A DNA stretch of 49,756 nt from Balamuthia mandrillaris. Taxonomy: Eukaryota; Discosea; Longamoebia; Balamuthiidae. Each line of letters begins with the position of its first letter. Position 1 is the first letter of the stretch. Shown in pieces: positions 11,205 to 26,636 of this stretch. The translations under genes were made by a program, and so were the position numbers. A model generated the notes under the pieces. It searched no databases, had not been told where the DNA came from, and saw only the letters and a list, made by a program, of their open reading frames with translations. The stretch is taken from NCBI GenBank assembly GCA_031835245.1, contig JAVKOQ010000370.1:1-49756 (forward strand). The letters are read 5' to 3'.

Positions 11205-13838
11205 TTAGAAGACTTCATGAGAGAACGTGCCGTGGAAGCCGTATGGCGTGTGATGCTTCAACTTGATGCGAGCAATTGGTCCCGCCTTGGCACAAAAAAC
11301 GAGTTAGAAAAAAGAAGCAAGAGGAAGAAGGAAGGAAAAGAAAGAAGAGAAGAAAAAAAAAGAAAAGAGTGAAAAAACTTACCTCAATATTTTTGGCATC
11401 CAACACCACAAACTGAGTGGAGTGCTCCCTGCAGTTGAACAGCTGGGTGATGACCCAGCCGTCGTCCTCCAACTGCTCATAGTCCTCCTCTCCCAAAACA
11501 GCATCCGCAGGAACCTCTCTCCTCGGCACAAACACCGGCTCGCCCAACAATCCAAACTCTTCTCTTGCGCTCCACACTTGCCTCCTTGAAGAAGCAGAAG
11601 ACGAAGGAGACGAAGAAGAAGGAGAAGGAGAAGATACGTGAAAACGATCAAACTTGACGAGCTCTTGATAGGGAATGTTGGGATGAGGAGCATCAGCGGC
11701 CATCAAGTAGGCGAAGCGGAAGGGCTCGCCGTTGAGGCCCGGATGGACCGTTGGGAACTCGCAACTGGATGGATCGCTCTGCCATCGTTGGATTGATCCC
11801 TCAACACCGGCTTCATCAAAGTCGATGAGGTAATTGTAGACCCTGCTGGGAGCAACGCTCGAGTTGGAGAGCCAGTACTTGTGGTCCCACTTCATGTTGA
11901 ACTTCGTGCCGCCACAACAGCTTGCAAAGGAGATCTGTTTTCTGTGAGGAGATGAAGGAGAAGGAGGATGTTCAAAAGCGTTGAGATGATGATAGATTAT
12001 GCAAGGTTCGGTGTCGAAGAAGCGAATGCCTTTGTCGGGTCGAGCGAGTTGTTGAGCAGAGGGCCGGCGAGGTACCAGGATCATGCAGGAAGGCATGGAA
12101 GGGTACCAATGGACCAAATCGCCAGGGGAGCTGAGGCCGAGGTAGAGCTTGACGGTGTTGGCTTTGCTCAGCTGGTAGAATGGCGTTTGGTGCAGAATGT
12201 AGTAGTTCTCCGTAAGAAGCAAGTCATGACCTTTTTTTGTGTGTAATGAAGTATATATAAGTATAGTAGAGAAGCGGAGAAGAAAGAGAAAGAGAAAGAG
12301 AAAGAGGAGGAAGCGAAACAGAAAGGGGACGTACAATAATAAAAGTGATCGAACTGATGCGCTTGCTGCTGCACCAGGTTCCACTCCCTATCAAATTCAT
12401 GCAAGTAGACAGTGCTCTTGCCTGCCATTTTAGGATCCATCTGCAGGCTGAAGCTAACCAAGAGGTCCCTCTTCCTGTCCACACGAAAGTGGGCAGCCAA
12501 ACAACGAGCCTCATCCAAAGCTCCGCTCAATGTCTCCTTCCCGATTGTCTCAAGCGTCTCTGGATGAAGACGATAAGGCAGTCCGCTCTCCCAACAAGCC
12601 AGCAGCTTTCCTCCCCAAAAGTAAACGTTTGTGTTTGCCGGATTCTTGTATCGTATCTTCTTTTGACCTCCAGACGTGGCAGGAGAAGGAGGAGGTTTGG
12701 TGCCCATCATGCCGTGGAAGAGGCAGCGTTTGTGTTTTTGTTCTAGGAGAAAGGCGGAGGTTTGGACGAAGCGGGAGCGAAAGTGGACGTGCCCTTTGCC
12801 ATCGAAACGCAGTGCGCAGATCTATCCAAGTAAGCAAGCATGGTTAGAAGAGAAGCAGCTGAAAGGAACGCGAATGAAGAATGAGATGGGTGCTGAATGA
12901 GGAAACAAGGAGGAAGATAGAACAGAGAAGTGCAGAATGAAGAATGAAGAATGAAGAATGAAGAATGAAGAGTGAATGATGATGATACAAGAGAGAAGCG
13001 ACAAAAAAAAAACGAAAAAGACAGGAGAGCAAAGAGAGGACAAAAAAAAAAACGAACCATGCCATCAGCGTCGATGGGGTGGACCAAAGGCGTGCCGTAG
13101 ACCTCCAGCAGGCCCGGCCCGTTGCGATAGAGGGTGCCGCGAAGCTCTGCGGGAAGCTCTCCCTCCACTTCCAACTCGTAGTCAAATTCCTATTTTTTTT
13201 AAAAAAATTAGCATTTGATATTTGTTTTTATTTTCTTAATAAAAAATAAAAAAAATAAAAAGAAAAGAAAAGAAAAAACAAAGAAAAAAAAATAAAGAAA
13301 AAACAAAGAAAAATAAAATAATAATTTAAAAATAGAAACAAAATAATTTAAAAATAAATAAAAATAACAAAAATATAAAAATAAAAATAAAAAACTTAAA
13401 TAAACAAACAAAAATAAAAACCGTTTAACAAAAAATATTAAACGGTTAAACAATAGAAAAAGAAAAAATGCAAATCATAAAAAAATACAAAACGAGCAAT
13501 AAAAAAATAAATAAATAAACACCAAAAAATCTTTAATAATCTGAAACTTAAAACCATACCTCAGGTTGAGAGTCCCATCCGCTCTGCAGCTCCTCCGCTT
13601 TCAGCCTGAAGGCCTCCTCCCTCTGCCTCCTCTCCTCTTTGCTCGAGGCGGCCGAAGGGCTCAGCACCCCTCCTCCTTCTCCCTCGCGGTAGCAGCAGAA
13701 GAAGCGGTGGTTGTTCTCGGCGTCCGCCTGGGGCGGCTCGATCAGCTCTGGAAAGAGCTGGTGGTAGTAGCTCAGCAAGCGCGTGCGAGCTCTCTCCTTG
13801 GCCCCTGACGAGGAAGCAGGAAGAGCTGCACTCTCCAT
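11205..13838 (-). CDS. Carotenoid-cleavage dioxygenase / RPE65-family enzyme
   Basis: Five sense exons (13838-13560, 13189-13058, 12821-12335, 12230-11383, 11285-11205) join in phase to 608 residues. Family motifs appear in order: ELRGTLYRNGPGL, DADGM, KNPANTNVYFWGGKLLACWESGLPYRL, AAHFRVD, HDLLLTENYYI, IYHHLNAFEH, and the ending TPYGFHGTF. The four iron-binding His are His248, His301, His380 or 381, and His600, so the non-haem iron site is intact. The family cleaves carotenoids or apocarotenoids with O2, and some members cleave stilbenes or lignin-like compounds; which applies here is unknown. Two Ser-rich insertions (one near residues 520-535) look like additions on the propeller surface. 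Intron 1 is unusually AT-rich. No signal or organelle presequence is obvious. Confidence 0.92.
13190..13559 (-). other. AT-rich first intron of the carotenoid-oxygenase gene
   Basis: This 370-base intron is almost entirely A/T on both strands, dominated by A runs on the plus strand, which means T-rich in sense. The other introns of the same gene are CT-rich with ordinary GC content. It contains nothing recognisable: no open frame with family features, no RNA gene, no terminal repeats. Splice sites GTATGG and TAG flank it. Confidence 0.7.
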
Positions 13839-14389
13839 TCGTAAACTGTTGTTTTGCTATAATAAAAAAGCAATAAAACGAAAAAAGAAAAAAGAAAAAA
13901 GTTATTAAAATAAATGAAAATAAAACAAAAAAGATAAGGAAAAAAAAAAGGGTTGAAAGAAGAACAAGAGGAAGGAAAAAAAAAGAGAAGAAGCTGAAGC
14001 TAAACCTTTGGGAGGGACCTACAAACGTTTCCCTTTACGAAAATACTTCTCTCTTTCTCTCTTTCTTTCTCTCCCCTTGCTGCGATTTGCGCCATGGTGG
14101 GCTCCTTCCCTTCCCTTTTTTCTCGCGACGGCCACACTGAAAATTGGACACCAAATGACCGCCTTCGTGCCTCTCCATCGCTTCCAATCTGCTAAATGGC
14201 TCCTGTCCTCGCTCTTGACCTGTCTCACCCAGAATCTCCTGTCCTTGCTCCTCTCCACTCCCCTCTCCAGTGTCATATATGCCCACTGTGTTCTCTTATC
14301 TAATCTCTTGTCTAATCCCTTCTCTTTTGGCCGTGCTCTCCTCTCTCCTCTTTGAGAACCGAACGAGAAAGCAAGGAGGGAAGGGATCA
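13839..14389. other. Divergent promoter region, carotenoid oxygenase / SDR
   Basis: 551 bases separate the start codons of two divergent genes. The left third is A-rich. The right part has CT-rich segments (about 14045-14075 and 14205-14275). Short frames on both strands have no recognisable features. The stretch is presumably a bidirectional promoter plus two leaders. Confidence 0.5.
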
Positions 14390-15906
14390 ATGCAACAAGT
14401 GACACGCTCTTCTTTGGTGGCTGCTGTCTCTGGTAGGTTGTTGTTGTTGGTGTTTCTCAGTGAGAAGTGTAGTGTGATCTTTGTTTGATTTGATGATCTG
14501 AACAAAACAAAAAAACAACAGGTGGCAACAAAGGCATCGGCTTTGCTGCTTGCAAGGTGTGCTACTCACTCCACTTTGTTCTTCTTTTGTTGTTGTTGTT
14601 GTTGTTGTTTTTCATGAGAGTAACGGCAAGGAATGAAAGGGGTTAGCACAGCAAGGCTTTCGTGTGGTGCTAGGCGCGCGTGACGCTGCTCGTGGACAGC
14701 AAGCGGAACAGCAGGTTCGCTTGTTTTGCAAAAAGAGGGATTTTCTTCTGGTTGTTTTGTGGTTGTTGTGGTACTCATTCTTGTGCTTGTTCTTCGTTGT
14801 TGTTGTTGTTGTTGTTGTTGTCTTATGTTGTTGTTGTTGTTGTTGTCTTATGTTGTTCTTGTTCTTGTTGTTGTTGTTGTCTTATGTTGTTCTTGTTCTT
14901 GTTCTTGTTCTTGTTCTTGTTCTTGTTCTTGTTCTTGTTCTTCTTCTTGTTCTTGTTCTTGTTCTTGTTCTTGTTCTTGTTCTTCTTCTTGTTCTTCTTC
15001 TTCTTCTTCTTGTTCTTCTTCTTCTTCTTCTTGTTCTTCTTCTTCTTCTTCTTCTTGTTCTTCTTCTTCTTCTTCTTCTTCTTCTTCTTCGTGATTCTTC
15101 TACATTCATTCTTCGTCCCATTTCTAACCCAATAAAGTTGAAAGCAGAAGGCTTGGATGTGGCTCACTGTCCTTTGGACGTAACGGACCAAGCGAGCGTC
15201 AAAAGCTTTGCCTCGTGGTTGGAGGAGCGCTACGGCCGCTGTGACGTGCTCGTCAACAATGCCGGCATCATGACCGAGTATCCTGGAAAGAGCTTCCTTG
15301 ACATCGACATCGAGACCATCGATAAAGTCATGAGAACGAATAGTACGACCGACCAAACTCTTCTCACCTTCTTTCTCTTCAGCTATTTCATTTTCATTCT
15401 CACATTTAGTAACTTGATGCGCATTCAACTATCCATATTAAACAAGCATATGGGCCGCTTTTGTTGAGCCAGGCTATCGTTCCTTTGATGAAGCAGCAAC
15501 GCTCCGGCCGTATTATCAATGTGTCAAGGTATTCATCCGTTGTCGTCGTTGCTGTTCTTCTTCCTCCTCCTGCTTCTTCTTCTGTTTCTTGTTCTGGGGC
15601 TAACACATTTTTTTTATAAAAATAAGTACATTGGGCCAGCTCTCATCCATGAACGGCAAGAACGTCTCCTATCGCCTCTCCAAAGTGGCCCTGAACGGGC
15701 TGACGCGCATCATGGCAGCCGAGCTGCAGGAATTCAACATTCAGGTGCACAGCATGTGTCCGGGTTGGGTGGCCACCGACCTGGGCACCGCCAGGGCGCC
15801 CAAAACGCCGGAGCAAGGGGCGGAGACCATCCTTTGGCTCGCCACCACCAACGAGGACCTCGGCAACGGCGGCTTCTTCAAGAACAAGCAGCGCATCCCG
15901 TGGTAA
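14390..15906 (+). CDS. Short-chain dehydrogenase/reductase, carbonyl-reductase-like
   Basis: Six exons (14390-14432, 14522-14556, 14652-14714, 15138-15342, 15447-15528, 15627-15906) join in phase to 235 residues. The Rossmann glycine motif is SGGNKGIG (about 14-21), followed by FRVVLGARD. Other SDR elements are LDVTDQASV, VLVNNAGIM, INVSS with the catalytic Ser, and YRLSK, the YxxxK motif with Tyr158 and Lys162. The later MCPGWVATDLG is typical of cytosolic classical SDRs near carbonyl reductase (CBR1, SDR21C). An Arg follows in GARD, which suggests NADPH preference. At 235 residues it is shorter than CBR1 (277), mainly in the segment between the NAG and YxxxK motifs. Intron 3 is packed with GTT/CTT repeats. 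Substrate unknown. Confidence 0.92.
14796..15090 (+). repeat. GTT/CTT trinucleotide array with 13-bp TTGTCTTATGTTG units, SDR intron 3
   Basis: The array lies wholly in SDR intron 3 (14715-15137). It runs from (GTT)n through alternating CTTGTT to pure (CTT)n just before the acceptor. The unit TTGTCTTATGTTG occurs three times (about 14818, 14844 and 14878). Sense-strand pyrimidine content is very high and the array extends to within 50 bases of the splice acceptor. It also yields long meaningless Leu, Val or Phe frames. Confidence 0.9.
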
Positions 15907-17047
15907 TGCCGAAAGACAGACGCCAACGCGCTGCCGCGCGAGCCCCTCTAGGGGAGCCGATGGACATTTTTTCTTCTTATCGTTTCGATCTTGTATAGGG
16001 TAAATTAGCTAAATAAGGAAATTAAGTACATTTCATTTTTCCAAAAATGATAAAGTTTACGATTAAATTTATTAAAATCTAAATTTATAACCTTAATTAA
16101 GTCAAGGATATCTCTCCGAAATTTAGATCCGTCTTAGAATAGTAAGTCCGTCAAAAAAAGGAAATAGCGAACAGATACGATCCTCCTAATAAAGATAATT
16201 TTAAGGTCTTCAACCCTAATCGCGCATGTGCGGGAACGAACGCACCGCTCTGCGTTGCCTTTGCAGGACTCTCCATAAAAGCATCCGCCAATCAATCGGT
16301 ATCGCTGCGGAGGACGTGAAAGGTCGTGCGCACTTTTGCGGGGTTTTTATTTATTTATCTATTTATTTTTTTTTTGTTGAATCGGTTACGCGGTCTTGTT
16401 TCAAACAGTGCACAACGCCATTTTATTGTTATTGCTTTTTTGTTTTTTTTTATCTCCATATTATGTCCAATTTATGTCCACCCCAAAAGTCCGAGGGAGG
16501 CAAGGAGAGAGGAAACAAAGAAAGCTTCATCGTGCACCGCTGACGAAAAGGAAACAACTCCCCACAACAACCAGAACAGCAAAGAAAGAAAGCGAGTGCG
16601 CGCATAAAGCCTGCCATTCTACCGAACACCCGATTTTGCTGTTGTAAAAAAGAAGAAGCAGAAGAGGGAACAGGAAAGACAGACAAAACAAGAAAGAGGG
16701 AGACCTGCACCTCTGTTCAGAACGATCAGCACATCGCGTGCTTATATGAAACGACCAATAACCGGCAGCTCATTTGGTTGAATGAACGGCAGCCAAACCT
16801 TTTTTGTATTATTAGGTCGGTTTTTGTTTGCAGTTTGTCTTTATAGTTTTGGTTTTTTTGTTTTTTTGTGCGTCGGTTTTGTCAGTTTTGTTTAGTTTTT
16901 GTTTTTTTATTTTCTGGGCCACACCGTCAAACCACCTTTGCCTTTATTTATCTGCCCGTTGGTCTCTCTTTCTTTCTCTTTTTGTTTTTTTTGTTTTTTG
17001 TTTGGTGGTTTTTTGTTTTTTGTTTTGGTTAGAATTGGGTGGAAGGA
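15907..17047. other. Intergenic region between SDR and homeodomain genes
   Basis: This is the longest gap in the window. About 15995-16215 is AT-rich single-copy sequence without a frame or repeat I recognise. Around 16220-16330 composition returns to normal, and 16345-17035 contains many T runs leading to the homeodomain start. It presumably holds the SDR 3' end and the homeodomain promoter and leader. I found no tRNA, terminal repeats or transposase-like frame. Confidence 0.5.
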
Positions 17048-18874
17048 ATGGACCAACCACCCGTCTCAGCTCCGCTGCCCACGTTGGAGGTGCCGGTCTC
17101 TCTGGCTCCTCCTTCTTCTCTGCCCCTTTCGGCCCCTCTTCTCCTGCACAAACCCCTGCTTTCTCCTCCTCCAACCCCTGCTGGGCATGAAGCCACTCTT
17201 CAGCCTGCAATCACAACCAAAACCTCTCCTCCTCCTTCATCCTATTACAACAGAACTCGATATCCTCCAACCCCTACTGCTGCTTCTTTTGTGCCTTCGA
17301 CCTCCGAAGAACAACAACCACAGCAACAACGTTTTCAACCGACCCATCATTCTGACTTTCACCGCCATCGTCGACGTGCTCAACAGCAACAACATCCTCA
17401 ACGACAACAAAGAAGACTTCTCCCCGGTCCACGAAGCCTTTTTCTCCAGGAGGAATATCCTCGGTTCCATTCCCCCTCCCCTAGCACATCTTTTTCTTCC
17501 TCTTCCTCTTCCATCCCGTCACGGTTTCTTCTGGGCAATGAAATGGGGACTGCAACAACCATAACCACTGCGACCTCCATCTCTTCTTCTTCTTCTCCCT
17601 TTCCATTCTCCCTGAATGCACCCTCTCCAACAGAATTCCAAACAAGACCCACCAGAAGCATGTCGGATGGCTGGCAGCATGACCACAGGTGGAGGCGCGA
17701 ACCAGATGCCACGGACTGGCATTCCAACAATAAGGACCACAACAATCATGAAATGGAGAACAACTACAACTTTGCAGATCAATACCTCAACTCGTCTTCC
17801 ACTCGTCGACATTATAGACACTCTGATCTGCACCCAAGCGCAGCAACCTCACGAAGCCATCGTTCACATTCTTTATTCGAAACCTCTCCCCCGTCCAATT
17901 TCTTTGCCTCCGAAGTAGATAACGTTCTACCTCCTATGATGCCTCATCCGCCTCCGCTTTCCTCGTCCTCTCCTTGCCCTTCTCCCCTCCTTTCTGCTTC
18001 TTCGGCCCCTTCGAGAGTACGAGTTGTGGCGGTGGACGGCAGTGGGGTTCCAGGAGAACCTCATGGCCCTTCTTATCTTCTCGACCGGCGACGGCATCAA
18101 CAACACCGTTATCATCCACAAAGAAGTGCAAAAGAGGAGCTAACGCGACTTTCTTCTTTTGAAGAGGACACAGAAGATGGAAGATACCGACTGAATATGT
18201 TGATGAGAAGAATCGAGCAGGATGAAGGAGATGACTTGGAAGCCGGAGAAGAAGATTCTACAGCAGTAGAAAGAGATCAAAGGACAAGCTTTTCTTCTTC
18301 CCAAGAAGAAATGCTCTATCCATCTTCTTCTTCTCAACGAAAACTTCAACCGCCTTACCGTACTTACGATCAAGTGTTTCATGAAGCTCGTGTATTAGGC
18401 TATCAACAAGGTCTAGAAGAGGCTCGAACGTCTTCAGACTTTTCTTGTGCCACTGTAATATACAACAACGAGCCGATGGGCCACAAACAAGCAAAGGTAG
18501 AACGCAAAAGAAAGAAACAGCACTCCTCCAAACGGAACAACAAAACGGTGGAAGAGGCAAGACCAAAGCTCCTCTTTCACGAGCATCACCTGGATCCTCA
18601 GTCTTTCGTCTCCGCTGGCGAGGAGCGAAGAAAGAGACAGCGTATCAACACGGATGCGGTGCAACTGGCAATCCTCGAGAAGGCGTTCGAAGAGAATAAC
18701 GTTCCATCAAGGCAGTGTAAACTACGATTGGCGACGGAGACGGGGCTCTCCTTGAATCGTGTCCAGGTCTGGTTTCAGAACAGAAGAGCGAAAGAACGGA
18801 GGCTACGTCAAGAAAGAGAAGAACAAGAGCTCGAACTTGAACGAGAACGAGAACGAGAACAGCTTGCAACATAG
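17048..18874 (+). CDS. Homeodomain transcription factor with long disordered N-terminus
   Basis: One uninterrupted frame of 608 residues. The first ATG in frame is 17048; an upstream GTG is not a credible start. Residues 1-500 are low complexity: Pro/Ser-rich, then Gln/His/Asn-rich, with acidic and Ser runs, as in many activation regions. The homeodomain is at about 527-587: RRKRQRINTDAVQLAILEKAFEENNVPSR, then VQVWFQNRRAKERR, the invariant helix 3 with Trp, Phe, Asn and Arg in place. A Glu/Arg-rich helix follows to the C-terminus. It should bind DNA in the nucleus; targets are unknown. There is no LIM, POU, paired or TALE hallmark, since the loop between helices 1 and 2 has no three-residue insertion. 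A 5' non-coding exon is possible because a T-rich tract ending in TTAG sits just upstream. Its stop is 41 bases from the next gene's stop. Confidence 0.88.
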   Translation: MDQPPVSAPLPTLEVPVSLAPPSSLPLSAPLLLHKPLLSPPPTPAGHEATLQPAITTKTSPPPSSYYNRTRYPPTPTAASFVPSTSEEQQPQQQRFQPTHHSDFHRHRRRAQQQQHPQRQQRRLLPGPRSLFLQEEYPRFHSPSPSTSFSSSSSSIPSRFLLGNEMGTATTITTATSISSSSSPFPFSLNAPSPTEFQTRPTRSMSDGWQHDHRWRREPDATDWHSNNKDHNNHEMENNYNFADQYLNSSSTRRHYRHSDLHPSAATSRSHRSHSLFETSPPSNFFASEVDNVLPPMMPHPPPLSSSSPCPSPLLSASSAPSRVRVVAVDGSGVPGEPHGPSYLLDRRRHQQHRYHPQRSAKEELTRLSSFEEDTEDGRYRLNMLMRRIEQDEGDDLEAGEEDSTAVERDQRTSFSSSQEEMLYPSSSSQRKLQPPYRTYDQVFHEARVLGYQQGLEEARTSSDFSCATVIYNNEPMGHKQAKVERKRKKQHSSKRNNKTVEEARPKLLFHEHHLDPQSFVSAGEERRKRQRINTDAVQLAILEKAFEENNVPSRQCKLRLATETGLSLNRVQVWFQNRRAKERRLRQEREEQELELEREREREQLAT

Positions 18875-18915
18875 AACAGAGGAAGCAAAATTGTGTTTTT
18901 ATTATACTCAAAACA

Positions 18916-24404
<5,489 letters not shown>

Positions 24405-24786
24405 TGCGGAAGCAAATTGTTTGAGCTCTCTTCTTCCTCGAGAGAGAGAGAGAGAAAGAGAGAGAGCGCGCGCGTGCAGAGTATACTCTGTACTTTCGTC
24501 CCAACTTCTAGTTATTTGTTTGGCTTTCTTCTCGGTATACTCTTCGCACCTTCTTTTTCCTTGCCCTTTTTCTTTTCCCTTGCGTAACGCAATTCATCAA
24601 TAAGGATTGATTACCGTCGACGCTCTTCGTTTCGCGTCGACCTGGATCGAAAAACTAACTTTCGTCGGTTCGACTCCCTGCGGATACATAAACATTTTTA
24701 GGCGAAATAATAAACCAAATAAGTGTCGACAAAGCAAAAAAAAAACGAAAGAGAGAGAAGAGAGAAGGACGAGGAGAGAGGGAGAG
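24405..24786. other. Divergent promoter region, SBF2-PH / small F-box gene
   Basis: 382 bases separate two divergent start codons. It contains a (GA)n tract (about 24439-24466), the perfect 14-bp palindrome CAGAGTATACTCTG (24477-24490), an 8-bp inverted repeat GTCGACGC/GCGTCGAC (24616-24641) and a pol III B-box-like GGTTCGACTCCC (about 24667) followed by a T5 run. No tRNA fold is possible around the B box because no matching acceptor strand exists. Confidence 0.6.
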
Positions 24787-25293
24787 ATGGAGGCAAGCTA
24801 CACCCCGGCCCCTCCCCAAGGAGGAGAGGAAGAGGGAGAGGGGTTTTGTTTGTGGCAAGAGCTCTCCGCCGAGCTGGTGCTCTGCGTGCTTTCCTTCATG
24901 GGACCCGCCGAGCTGGCCGTCATGTGCCGCCTCAACCACGACCTCAAGCTCTTCGCCGAGGACTCCCTCCTCTGGAAGCAGCGCTTCGTCCGCCAGTTCG
25001 GCAGCCTGCAGGAGCACAGCTGGCTAAGCTACCGAGGGGCGGGGCACTCCCCCAGCCGCCTCGCCACCACCCACCGCTCCCAACTGGCGGAGCGCCACCG
25101 CAGGCTCGCCGCCGCGGCGCCCCACGTTGTGGACGACGGGCAGAACTGGAAGGAAAAGTTTCGCGTGCGGTGGGAGGCGCAGCGGGAGGCGTTGGCCCGG
25201 TTGCGGCGGGCAACCAAGCGGGCGGAGAGCAGCAGGACCCAGAGGAAGAACGAGGACACCGCCACAGGCGGCTCTTGGATGTGGGATGATTGA
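24787..25293 (+). CDS. Small F-box-like protein
   Basis: A single-exon frame of 168 residues, GC-rich compared with its flanks. Residues about 20-75 fit an F-box: LWQELSAELVLCVLSFMGPAELAVMCRLNHDLKLFAEDSLLWKQRF, with the usual LP-like start replaced by LSAEL. The C-terminal half is Arg/Ala-rich with NWKEKFRVRWEAQREALARLRRA, probably a helical region. The pattern F-box, then LLWKQRFVRQFG, then NWKEKF is common in small F-box proteins that bind SKP1 in SCF ubiquitin ligases. There is no substrate-binding repeat domain, so the partner is unknown. Start at 24787 is the first in-frame ATG. Confidence 0.78.
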   Translation: MEASYTPAPPQGGEEEGEGFCLWQELSAELVLCVLSFMGPAELAVMCRLNHDLKLFAEDSLLWKQRFVRQFGSLQEHSWLSYRGAGHSPSRLATTHRSQLAERHRRLAAAAPHVVDDGQNWKEKFRVRWEAQREALARLRRATKRAESSRTQRKNEDTATGGSWMWDD

Positions 25294-25741
25294 GGGGATG
25301 AAAAATGTAGAGCTAAAGAAGAAAAAAAAATGGAGTGAAAAAGTAAACATGTTGATTGTATTGGATTAGCCAAAGTGTGATCGATTGCGGCAACATAAGG
25401 GTGGTGCACCGAAAAATCTGCAGCGCGATGATGGCGAGGGTGAGAAAAAAAGGGGGTGAGAAAAAAAAAGAGAAGTACAAAAAAAAAAAGAAAAACACCA
25501 AGAGTGAAAAATAAATAAAAATAAAAGGTTTGTCTCCCATTTGTTCTCAGCTTTGCGCATGTGAAATGACTGAAAACAAAGCTGCTATCATATTCAAGGA
25601 GTGTGTGTGATTTGTTTCACTTTTGCATCGACAAAAAATTTTTTTTGTAAGGGCGGCTTTGTCACTTTATTTGTTAACGTACAGAAACCGCCTGATCCAA
25701 GATGCTTTTTTTTTTTGCTTCACTCCAATCAAAGGAGTCTA

Positions 25742-25784
<43 letters not shown>

Positions 25785-26069
25785 ACACACACACACACAG
25801 CCCCACACGTACCTTGCTTTCTCTCGCTGGCACCACACACACCCCTGTAGTCCGCCGCTACTTTGTTTGACAAAAAAACAAAAGCTAAAAAAAAAATAAT
25901 AATTTAAAACTTAAGTATTAATTTAAACGAAATTTAATAAATGGTGACAATGTTATTACTTTATTTGGTACTATATGACCTAACGGAAGATCAATCATAA
26001 TCCATCCAATCATCATTCAAACCCAGCGAAGATCGAAGGAAGGAAGGAAGGAAGCGACAAGAAGAAGAA
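25294..26069. other. Intergenic region upstream of MED1
   Basis: No gene seen. It holds A-rich tracts (25440-25530), a (GA)n tract (25745-25781) followed by (AC)n, and an AT-rich patch (25885-25990). A GGAA-repeat leader (26037-26055) directly precedes the MED1 start codon. Presumably the F-box 3' end and the MED1 promoter. Confidence 0.5.
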
Positions 26070-26250
26070 ATGCAAACGGGCGACGGTGGGGCTGCCTCTG
26101 GCGCCAAGCCCAGACTCATTCAGGACGACATCAACGCCATACGCACACAGATAAACAGCCTCTGCGAAAAATTGGAGCTCACCAATGGAGGAGAAGCCTC
26201 TGGCAAGCGTAACCGCTCTCTCTGTTTCACACTACTCTGCAATTTTTCCT

Positions 26251-26286
<36 letters not shown>

Positions 26287-26605
26287 TTCACTCACTCTCT
26301 TTCTTCCTCTCTTACTTTTTTTTGAAGTACATCCATATGGCAGTGTGAGGATAGCGAAGGAGAGACAAACGTTCGAGGAACACATACAACACATCTCCTC
26401 GGTGCTCGGCTACTACAAAACTCTGTGCGCCACGCAGGACAAGATCGCGCTTTCTCGTTATCTAAACCTCCTTAAAGTACTTGCTCGTTTCTGCATGTTC
26501 CTTGTCATTCTCATTCTTGTTTATGTTCTTGTTCTTCTTCTTGTTCTTCTTCTTGTTCTTCTTCTTCTTCTTGTTCTTGTTCTTGTTCTTGTTCTTCTTC
26601 TTGTT

Positions 26606-26636
<31 letters not shown>

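Noticed and set aside
14664-15467. Long plus-strand frame of Leu/Val repeats across SDR intron 3
   Set aside because: It is a translation of (GTT/CTT)n intron DNA; the SDR exons on each side splice in phase around it.
15995-16215. Mobile element in the AT-rich gap after the SDR gene
   Set aside because: No terminal repeats, target-site duplication or transposase-like frame could be seen.
16226-16543. 105-codon frame beginning MCGNERTALR
   Set aside because: It quickly becomes Phe-rich sequence from T runs and shows no domain; no start or splice context supports it.
24660-24690. tRNA gene at the GGTTCGACTCCC motif
   Set aside because: Only the T loop fits; T stem, acceptor stem and anticodon arm cannot be formed. 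Kept only as a pol III-like signal.
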